Source: Gammaproteobacteria bacterium (GTDB taxonomy: Bacteria > Pseudomonadota > Gammaproteobacteria > Pseudomonadales > Azotimanducaceae). From it: a DNA stretch of 11,933 nucleotides. Position 1 is the first letter of the stretch; each line of letters begins with the position of its first letter. A program made the position numbers and the translations under genes. The notes under the pieces were generated by a model. That model saw only the letters and a list, made by a program, of their open reading frames with translations, was not told the origin of the DNA and ran no database searches. The DNA is taken from assembly GCA_030430515.1 (NCBI GenBank), contig JAUIKX010000090.1, forward strand, positions 1 to 11,933, written 5' to 3'. Shown here in pieces: positions 6,456 through 11,933 of this stretch.

Positions 6456-7768
6456 GCGGGTTGCGCCCGAGCGGCTGAAGCTGAACCGGGTTGGGGCGCT
6501 GACCGATGGTTCCAGACCAGGTCGAACCGGGCGCCGCCCAGAGCCTCTGATTGCGTAGCGACGGCTCGGCCGCCGTGCAGCTGCAGAATTCTGCGCACCA
6601 CGGCCAGTCCCAGCCCGAAACCTCCGGTATGCCGGCTGCGGCTCTCATCCAGGCGTCGAAATGCCTTGAACACTTCCGTTCTCGAACTTTCCGGTATACC
6701 TGTCCCGTCGTCTTCCACTGAAAGTCTGTAGCCGTCATCAACGTTGGCGAACGAGACCCGGATTCTGCAACGGCCATACCGCAGCGCGTTGACGAGCAGG
6801 TTGGACAGGGCCAGTTCCATCAATCGCGCATCCATCGCGACATCCGTATTCGGCTTTGCGTCCAGCTCGAGTTCGATGGTGGCTGCATCAGCCCGGTCGA
6901 CGATACGTTGCAGCCAGGCGGCGATAGACACGGTCTGCCAGCACATCTGTGTATCCGGGTGGTCTAGGCGCGCATAGCTGAGCATCGACCGGATCAGCTC
7001 ATCCAGCTCACGGATGTCTCCATCTATGCCGCGCAGCGTATCCTGCGAGATTCCCTGATTCTGGTGGCCGAGCAGTGCGACTGCCATGCGCATGCGGGCA
7101 AGCGGCGTTCGCATTTCGTGGGAGAGCGCGGCGGTGAGCTCTTTCTGACTCTGAATCAGCTGGCCTGTACGGAGCGACATCTCATCCAGGCTTCGGCTGA
7201 GGCTGGTGAGAACTTTCGTATCCGAGGAGGTCGAAAGCGGCTCCCTGTAGTCCTGCGCAAATCTCCTTGCGGCATCGGTGAGCATGTCCAGATCTTTCAG
7301 GATCGGCCAGAGCCAGATGCTCACCAGACCGATGATCGCCAGGTAGAAGAAGGTCGGTAGCAAGCCGGCCCACGGCAGGTCGCTGGCCTCGTCGATGGGT
7401 CCCAGAACGATCACGGCACCTGGCGATACGCGTAGGAAGTAGCGAAGCGCTCCGGATTGGCTGGTAACTGCCTGGAGGCCATCGGCTGGTACGCTGCCGG
7501 ATACGGAGGTTTCGTTGATGATCTGCAGTGGAATGCCGATTTCCTGTGTGATGCGCTTTGCAAGATCGGACCACTGTTCGGGTGCCGTCTTAGCGATACG
7601 CTCTGCAATCAGGCTGGCGGTTCCTTCCAGTAGCGGGTCGTGGGGTGGTTGCTGAAAGTGCGAAAAAACCGCATCCATCGCGGTAGACACCAGAATCAGA
7701 CCGCCGGCGATGATGAGGTAGGAGCGCAGCAGTACCCCTCTGTTTCCGCGGAACGCAGACCGCTTCAC
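6440..7768 (-). CDS. Sensor histidine kinase, RstB-like
   Basis: This is a 442-residue inner-membrane sensor kinase. Membrane segment 1 is at about 12-33 and membrane segment 2 at about 133-156, with a periplasmic sensor region of about 100 residues between them. A HAMP-like linker follows. The H-box is LTAALSHEMRTPLARMRM with phospho-acceptor His217. The ATPase domain has the N-box LSNLLVNALRYG (Asn323, Asn327), the G1 box VEDDGTGIP (about 351-359) and the G2 box GFGLGLAVV (about 383-391). Domain order, length and the partner regulator fit RstB. The GTG start overlaps the regulator stop as GTGA (7765-7768), so the two are translationally coupled. The C-terminal tail after WNHR is Ala/Pro/Arg-rich and is encoded partly where the gene overlaps alr. 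The ligand is unknown; the operon suggests an envelope signal. Confidence 0.95.
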   Translation of the reverse strand: MKRSAFRGNRGVLLRSYLIIAGGLILVSTAMDAVFSHFQQPPHDPLLEGTASLIAERIAKTAPEQWSDLAKRITQEIGIPLQIINETSVSGSVPADGLQAVTSQSGALRYFLRVSPGAVIVLGPIDEASDLPWAGLLPTFFYLAIIGLVSIWLWPILKDLDMLTDAARRFAQDYREPLSTSSDTKVLTSLSRSLDEMSLRTGQLIQSQKELTAALSHEMRTPLARMRMAVALLGHQNQGISQDTLRGIDGDIRELDELIRSMLSYARLDHPDTQMCWQTVSIAAWLQRIVDRADAATIELELDAKPNTDVAMDARLMELALSNLLVNALRYGRCRIRVSFANVDDGYRLSVEDDGTGIPESSRTEVFKAFRRLDESRSRHTGGFGLGLAVVRRILQLHGGRAVATQSEALGGARFDLVWNHRSAPQPGSASAARAQPAQALR

Positions 7769-8472
7769 TGTGCGTTCCAGGCGTCAGGTACGAGCAGGTA
7801 CCCTTTGCCCCAGATTGTTTTGATACGTGCAGGCTGGTTGGCGTCGTCGTTCAGCTTTCTGCGCAATTTCGAGATGCGTCCGTCGATGGATCGATCCAGG
7901 CCGTCGTACTCGATGCCACGCACGCTGCGGAAAAGGGCTTCACGGCTGAGAACCTGGCCGGCGTTTCTGGCCATGGCCACGAGCAGCTGAAATTCCTGGG
8001 TCGTGAGCGAAACGCTTTCGTTGTGAAGATAGACTTCTCTGGCGGCCTCGCTGATGCGCAGCCCGCCGAGAACGATCTCGTTGGTCGAACGGACCGTATG
8101 TTCTGCGCGGCGAAGAAGGGCCCGGGTCCTGGCGAGCAGCACGATGGGGTCTGCGGGTTTGGCGACATAGTCATCGGCGCCGGCCTCGAGACCGATGACC
8201 TGATCCAGGTCGGAGTCCTTTGCCGAAAAGATGAGTATCGGGCCGTTGAATACTTCACGGATCTGCCGGCAGATAGTCAGCCCATCTTTTCCAGGCAGCA
8301 TGAGGTCCAGCAGTACCAGCCTCGGTTTTGTGGCGTGAAAGCGAGCCAGCGCCCGGGCACCGTCGCCTTCCGATGCGACGCTGAAACCGTGTTGTGTGAA
8401 GTACTCTGTTGTCAGCTGCGCAAGGCGTTCGTCGTCTTCAACCAGCAGAATGTCTGTCTGAGATGTTTTCAC
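7765..8472 (-). CDS. Response regulator, OmpR/RstA-like
   Basis: This is a DNA-binding response regulator of about 235 residues. The receiver domain opens with ILLVEDDERLAQL, whose acidic pair binds magnesium. The phospho-acceptor Asp is in LVLLDLMLPGKDG (Asp56 from this start). SAKD holds the switch Ser, and ADDYVAKP has the conserved Lys (about 105). LPGKDGLTICR and KDSDLDQVIGLEAGADDY closely recall E. coli RstA. The C-terminal winged helix contains LTTQEFQLLVAMARNAGQVLSREAL and the wing KTIWGKGYLLVPD. The GTG at 8472 overlaps the upstream stop as GTGA, the pattern used at the other two junctions of this operon. An ATG at 8484 is an alternative adding 4 residues and overlapping the DUF3019 gene by 16 bp; reading farther upstream gives residues without receiver-domain character. 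Confidence 0.93.
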   Translation of the reverse strand: MKTSQTDILLVEDDERLAQLTTEYFTQHGFSVASEGDGARALARFHATKPRLVLLDLMLPGKDGLTICRQIREVFNGPILIFSAKDSDLDQVIGLEAGADDYVAKPADPIVLLARTRALLRRAEHTVRSTNEIVLGGLRISEAAREVYLHNESVSLTTQEFQLLVAMARNAGQVLSREALFRSVRGIEYDGLDRSIDGRISKLRRKLNDDANQPARIKTIWGKGYLLVPDAWNAQ

Positions 8473-8861
8473 AGGAGATCCCATACGTGGCGGCTGCGGC
8501 GGCTCTGACGTCTGTCTTTGCTGCTGATGCGCAGTACTTCGATAGTTGCGCTTGCCTGTATCGCATCGCCGCGATTCGTGTCGGTCAGGTCGTAGCGAAT
8601 GCGTCTGGATACGCTCATTGTGTCTTTGTAGCCACCTTCTCTTGTGCTGCTCCAGCACTGAAGGGGTCTGCCTTGCCGAATGAGGCAGTACCGGCTCGAT
8701 CGGTCGGCGTGCCAGCGTAGGTCGATCTCCATATCGCAGCTCTCAACCCGCCGGTCGACGATGCACAAGGACGGCTTCGCCTGGAGCGATGCGCGTTTTT
8801 CCGCATGAGAAAACGTTCCCATCAGAAGCAGCGCGATGGTCAGGGTGGTTCGGCGCTTCAA
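8469..8861 (-). CDS. DUF3019 family periplasmic protein
   Basis: This is a 130-residue predicted secreted protein. A signal peptide, MKRRTTLTIALLLMGTFSHA, is followed by a small domain with four cysteines (33, 42, 59, 69) in the arrangement PSLCIV, then SCDMEIDLRW, then YCLIRQGRPLQCW. That arrangement is typical of DUF3019, a gammaproteobacterial family of unknown function. The cysteines probably form two disulfides in the periplasm. The C-terminus is very basic (KDRRQSRRSRHVW). The start is a TTG overlapping the mipA-family stop as TTGA (8858-8861); no ATG in a sensible place would keep the signal peptide. Its stop overlaps the response regulator start. Lying between an outer-membrane protein and a two-component system, it is a good candidate for a periplasmic sensing accessory, which is inference. 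Confidence 0.82.
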   Translation of the reverse strand: MKRRTTLTIALLLMGTFSHAEKRASLQAKPSLCIVDRRVESCDMEIDLRWHADRSSRYCLIRQGRPLQCWSSTREGGYKDTMSVSRRIRYDLTDTNRGDAIQASATIEVLRISSKDRRQSRRSRHVWDLL

Positions 8862-9664
8862 AACCGGTACACCAGGCCGCCGAAATAGCCGACGACTCCA
8901 TTGGTATCGACCAGCGGACTGCCATTGATCCCGTTGCTGAGCCGCTCGTAGCTGAAGGATGCAGCCATGCTGAGCTGCCGTGTGAAGTGGTAGCTCGCAC
9001 CCAGAGTCACGTGCGCATTCAATCCCCCGTGCGCTTCATACGCCGGCAAATCTGAGGTTGCCTCGGTGCTGCTGACGCCCCAGAAGTAGTCGTTGCGGGA
9101 GCTGCTGTTGTAGGTCAGGCCGGCGGCTGACGCAAAGTACCACCTGCCGATACGCAGACCCGTATCGTACTCGGCGAGCATCTGCCAACCGTCATGGGTG
9201 CCGCCGGCGTCGTGGTAGGCCGCGGTCGTCAGCGTGCCGGCCGCTATGTCGGTCATGACCTCAATTCCAACCTCAACCGCGTAGTCGCGGTCTGGAGGGC
9301 GTGTCACTTCTTCGGAAGCTGTCCCGGTATCGTCGGGAAGCGCGTTTGCTCCACGGATTGAAATGTAAGGCGTGTCAAACTTGCTGAAGAACACACGATC
9401 GCTCGCGGCACGACCTACAACGCTTGCACTGATGGCTTCGTTATTGACCAGCGTCAGCCCGAGATCGCCGTTGTCGAAAAAGAAACGCTCCCCGAACCAG
9501 GCGATATCCACATCCAGCACCACGGGTATGTCGTCAGCGTGAACCAGTGGATTGGTACGTTCGCCGTATCCCAGACCGACATTCAGGCGCCAGTCGTCGG
9601 CGCTAGCTGCGCCGGCAAAGGTGGTTGCGATCATCGCGATGGCCTGAATAACGAGCTTTCTCAT
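8858..9664 (-). CDS. MipA/OmpV family outer-membrane protein
   Basis: This 268-residue predicted outer-membrane beta barrel belongs to the family of MltA-interacting protein MipA and Vibrio OmpV. The signal peptide MRKLVIQAIAMIATTFAGAA ends at about residue 22 (SA-DDW). The mature part has alternating amphipathic strands (for example WRLNVGLGYGERTNP and HVTLGASYHFTRQLSMAAS) and ends in GGLVYRF; a C-terminal aromatic residue is the usual signal for barrel insertion. The length fits the family (about 250-270). MipA is known as a scaffold for MltA and PBP1B in E. coli; other members have been linked to antimicrobial response, so the role varies. It is the first gene of a four-gene leftward operon, overlapping the DUF3019 gene by 4 bp. 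No clear Shine-Dalgarno site is seen before the ATG. Confidence 0.9.
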   Translation of the reverse strand: MRKLVIQAIAMIATTFAGAASADDWRLNVGLGYGERTNPLVHADDIPVVLDVDIAWFGERFFFDNGDLGLTLVNNEAISASVVGRAASDRVFFSKFDTPYISIRGANALPDDTGTASEEVTRPPDRDYAVEVGIEVMTDIAAGTLTTAAYHDAGGTHDGWQMLAEYDTGLRIGRWYFASAAGLTYNSSSRNDYFWGVSSTEATSDLPAYEAHGGLNAHVTLGASYHFTRQLSMAASFSYERLSNGINGSPLVDTNGVVGYFGGLVYRF

Positions 9665-9908
9665 CGGCGCCCGGGTTGCGTGTGTTCTAAAGGACCCATT
9701 TTCCCCTTGTTTGGTGCAGAAAGTTGCGCATGGGTGTGTGCAAATTGTGAAATTTTGTCTTCAGAGAAGTTCTGGGGGTGTCTGGCGGGCGAAGATACGA
9801 CGGAAGGCCACGGCACAGATATGCACACTTCGGCGCAAATGCGCCACAGAAAAAGCGCAGGTACCCCGTTTAGCGTATGGGCGGTCAACGTTCTGGAGTA
9901 TCGGAAAG
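9665..9908. other. Divergent intergenic region between mipA-family and beta-propeller genes
   Basis: No gene is supported here. Frames open in it are only upstream extensions of the beta-propeller gene. It must hold the promoters of both divergent genes, but no good -35/-10 pair stands out. Visible structures are AAATT-GTGA-AATTT (9742-9755) and GGCGC-AAAT-GCGCC (9832-9845). The part around 9740-9760 is AT-rich compared with its surroundings. Confidence 0.45.
9832..9845. repeat. Short GC-rich inverted repeat in divergent region
   Basis: GGCGC (9832-9836) and GCGCC (9841-9845) are perfect arms around AAAT. It is 64 bases before the beta-propeller ATG. No T-run follows it on either strand in a terminator layout, so an operator or leader hairpin is more likely than a terminator. 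Confidence 0.4.
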
Positions 9909-11843
9909 ATGGGTGTTCGCTCGATTTTTGGGTTGTGGCTGGTTCTGTGTGGCGTGGCCTGTTCCGGGGGCGGCGAATCGCGATCGCCTGGCGGTGGTGC
10001 GGGTGCGGAGCCGCAGGGGGCGTTGACGACAGTTTCGGCGGCGGAGTTTGAGCAGGCGCTGAAGAGCGGCTTTGCGCGGGTTGAGGATGCGGCCCCGCCA
10101 TTTTGGCGCGTGGAGGCTGTTGCAGATCAGACGGCTGGCGGCCGGTATTCCTCTACCTACACCCTGGAAGCAAATGTCGATGAGGTGGATACGGTCCGTT
10201 ACAACGGAACGCACCTGTTCGTTGCGAGTGATGTTCAGGCCGGCTGCTGCATGATCAGCACGGAGGGCGATACGAATCTGCCGGAGGGAAGATCGAACAT
10301 CCGTGTTCTCGAAACGGATCACGCGGATGCGACAGCGCAAGAGGCTTCGCGTATTGAGCTGCCCGAAGGTATCCAGGTGACGGGTATGCTCGTGTGGAAG
10401 GACCGGCTGATCGTCGTGGGTGGGGAGGAGCGTTTCGTCAGCTACGGTGAGTCCTGGGTTTCGTTGCGTGCAGCGCAAGCGCCCCGATCACTCCTGATGA
10501 TCTACGATATCGCCGACCCGGACTCGCCCAGACAGGCTTTCAAGGCCGAGTTTGATGGCAGCCTGATCGAAGTGCGGCGCATCGGTGAAACGATTTTCGT
10601 GATCAGCCGCTTTACGCCCTATGTTGAGGGTTTGACGCTCCCGGTCAGCGGCGAAGCCGATGCTTTGAGGAATCGCGATATTCTTGCCGGGCGTTCTCTT
10701 GCCGAGCTGTTGCCGGCGGTAAGCATCGGCACCCGGACAACGCCGATGGTTGCGCCCGAGAACTGCTATGTTACAGCGGAAGGTGCCCGGGGTTACCCAA
10801 CGCTCACGAGCATCACTGCGTTTCCAATTCGCGCTCCTGAAGATTTCCGGTCAGCCTGCTACAACGAATCTGCGTACGGTGCTTATGCATCTGAGCGAGC
10901 GATCTACCTGACGCAGCATGACTTCGATGGCGAGGCGCATATGACACGTGTGCACAAGTTCTCTCTGACAGAGCCAGCTTCCAGTTATCGGGGTTCGGCC
11001 GAGCTGCCGGGTCTGGTTTGGAACGGCGGGCAGAGCGATTTCCGCCTGAGTGAACACGATGATCGACTGCGGGCTGTGACCAGTATCTGGACGGGTAACG
11101 ACGACGATCAGGAAGACCACAGGCTTTACGTGCTGGAAGAGGCGCCGACTGCAAAAGCGCTGCGGGTAGTGGGCCGGCTGCCCAATGCCTCCCGGCCGGA
11201 AGAGATCGGCAAACCCGGTGAATCGCTGTACGGAGTGCGCTTTGTTGGCTCCAGGGCGTACATCGTGACTTTTGAGCGTATCGACCCGCTTTACGTGCTG
11301 GACCTTTCTGACCCCGAAGATCCGTACATCGCGGGATCACTGGAGGTTGCCGGCTTTTCCGACTTTCTCCACCCGGTAAACGATGAACTGCTCCTTGGAT
11401 TCGGCAGGGGTGGCTCTGGTGGTCTGAAGCTGGAGCTGTTCGATGTCTCAGACATGAACGCGCCAGCGTCGCGGGCCACCTACGAGATGGGGTCTATCGG
11501 CTCTTTCAGCGAAGCGCTCTACGAGCGCCACGCGTTTACGTTTTTTCAGCCTGAACAGGGCGCTTACCGTTTTGCCGTTCCCGCCCAGCTTTCCGGCAGC
11601 GACACCGATTACCGGATCGATGAATCCGGCTTGTACCTGTTTGAAGTTATGGACGCGGATCAACCGGAGCTCGCCGCACTTCGGTCGGTGGGAGCGATTG
11701 TGAAGAGAAGCGAGGGCGCGTCGGAGGACTGGCTCCACCGCAGCCGTTCCTACATGCACGACGAGTCGGTGTTCTATGTGCGTAACGATGAAGTCTGGGG
11801 TGCGCTCTGGCTGGATGGTGCGTCAGCGAATGGGCCTCAATAG
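9909..11843 (+). CDS. Secreted beta-propeller domain lipoprotein
   Basis: This 644-residue protein matches the secreted beta-propeller family (a C-terminal propeller found in bacteria and archaea, function largely unknown). The N-terminus MGVRSIFGLWLVLCGVACSG is a lipoprotein signal with the likely lipidated Cys18, followed by a Gly/Ser linker. The family entry block is VDEVDTVRYNGTHLFVASD (about 92-110). Later blades repeat strand pairs such as RSLLMIYDIADPDSP, RIGETIFVISRF, YGVRFVGSRAYIVTFERIDPLYVLDLSDPEDP and the final SYMHDESVFYVRNDEVWGALW. No catalytic motif is visible. The ATG at 9909 is chosen over in-frame codons further upstream because it starts a proper signal peptide and has GGAG at 9895-9898 before it. 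It is divergent from the MipA operon; no operon partner lies in the window. Confidence 0.85.
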   Translation: MGVRSIFGLWLVLCGVACSGGGESRSPGGGAGAEPQGALTTVSAAEFEQALKSGFARVEDAAPPFWRVEAVADQTAGGRYSSTYTLEANVDEVDTVRYNGTHLFVASDVQAGCCMISTEGDTNLPEGRSNIRVLETDHADATAQEASRIELPEGIQVTGMLVWKDRLIVVGGEERFVSYGESWVSLRAAQAPRSLLMIYDIADPDSPRQAFKAEFDGSLIEVRRIGETIFVISRFTPYVEGLTLPVSGEADALRNRDILAGRSLAELLPAVSIGTRTTPMVAPENCYVTAEGARGYPTLTSITAFPIRAPEDFRSACYNESAYGAYASERAIYLTQHDFDGEAHMTRVHKFSLTEPASSYRGSAELPGLVWNGGQSDFRLSEHDDRLRAVTSIWTGNDDDQEDHRLYVLEEAPTAKALRVVGRLPNASRPEEIGKPGESLYGVRFVGSRAYIVTFERIDPLYVLDLSDPEDPYIAGSLEVAGFSDFLHPVNDELLLGFGRGGSGGLKLELFDVSDMNAPASRATYEMGSIGSFSEALYERHAFTFFQPEQGAYRFAVPAQLSGSDTDYRIDESGLYLFEVMDADQPELAALRSVGAIVKRSEGASEDWLHRSRSYMHDESVFYVRNDEVWGALWLDGASANGPQ

Positions 11844-11872
11844 GCGGGGCGCAGCGGGCTCTGCATATCGGC

Positions 11873-11932
11873 TCAACCCCGAACGGGCAGGTCTGTTTTC
11901 TTCACGACGGTACGCAGCGCGAAATTTGATTG
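11873..11932 (-). CDS. Possible C-terminal end of a leftward gene, cut by window edge
   Basis: Reading leftward from the right edge, one frame gives 19 residues, beginning QSNFALRTVVKKTDLPVRG, and then TGA at 11875-11873. The stop is 29 bases from the convergent beta-propeller stop, a common tail-to-tail spacing. The fragment is too short to assign a family, and an open frame this short is expected by chance fairly often. Confidence 0.3.
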   Translation of the reverse strand, partial: QSNFALRTVVKKTDLPVRG

Positions 11933-11933
11933 C

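Noticed and set aside
8023..8508. Rightward 161-codon frame opposite the response regulator
   Set aside because: It is a shadow of the receiver and DNA-binding domains and has no features of its own.
8485..8658. N-terminal extension of the response regulator
   Set aside because: It would place 58 Arg/His/Gln-rich residues before the receiver domain and lies inside the DUF3019 gene.
9738..9760. Possible CRP-type site with a TGTGA half
   Set aside because: Only one half-site (TGTGA) is present; the matching TCACA half is missing at the right spacing.
9711..9908. N-terminal extension of the beta-propeller lipoprotein
   Set aside because: It would bury the lipoprotein signal inside the protein; the ATG at 9909 has a Shine-Dalgarno site and a proper signal peptide.
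9885..10478. Leftward 197-codon frame opposite the beta-propeller gene
   Set aside because: It is a shadow frame with Arg-rich, motif-free sequence, while the opposite strand encodes a recognised family.
1..11933. CRISPR array, tRNA, rRNA, insertion sequence, phage or defence island
   Set aside because: No regularly spaced direct repeats, cloverleaf, rRNA block, transposase, integrase or nuclease cassette could be found; the gene content is ordinary chromosomal.

Overview
The window looks like chromosomal DNA of a free-living, aerobic Gammaproteobacterium, probably marine. This rests on gene content: a 293-residue HtpX, a diheme cytochrome c4, an alanine racemase, an RstA/RstB-like two-component pair, a MipA/OmpV outer-membrane protein and a DUF3019 protein. 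GC content appears moderately high. Genes are tightly packed with many short overlaps. I see no tRNA, rRNA, CRISPR array, transposase or phage gene.

Left part (1-3354). A CDP-alcohol phosphatidyltransferase cut by the left edge (-) is divergent from an NDUFA9-like atypical SDR protein (+). The SDR gene ends tail-to-tail on a secreted-esterase-like alpha/beta hydrolase (-), with interleaved stop codons. The hydrolase is the second gene of a two-gene unit led by htpX, the membrane zinc protease. The htpX leader carries a sigma32-like promoter and a 7-bp inverted repeat.

Middle part (3355-6455). A rightward series starts opposite htpX: a coiled-coil plus helix-hairpin-helix protein, a small Arg-rich protein, a diheme cytochrome c4 with its own promoter and Shine-Dalgarno site, and alanine racemase only 4 nt after the cytochrome. 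The 261-bp gap before the cytochrome is unusually rich in GGCAG/CTGCC inverted repeats.

Right part (6440-9664). A leftward operon of four genes overlapping by a few bases each runs MipA/OmpV protein, DUF3019 periplasmic protein, RstA-like response regulator, RstB-like histidine kinase. It reads as one envelope-sensing module: an outer-membrane protein and a small periplasmic protein made together with the kinase and regulator that may respond to them. This is the most interesting system in the window.

Far right (9909-11933). A 644-residue lipoprotein of the secreted beta-propeller family runs rightward, divergent from the MipA gene. The last 61 bases may hold the end of another leftward gene.
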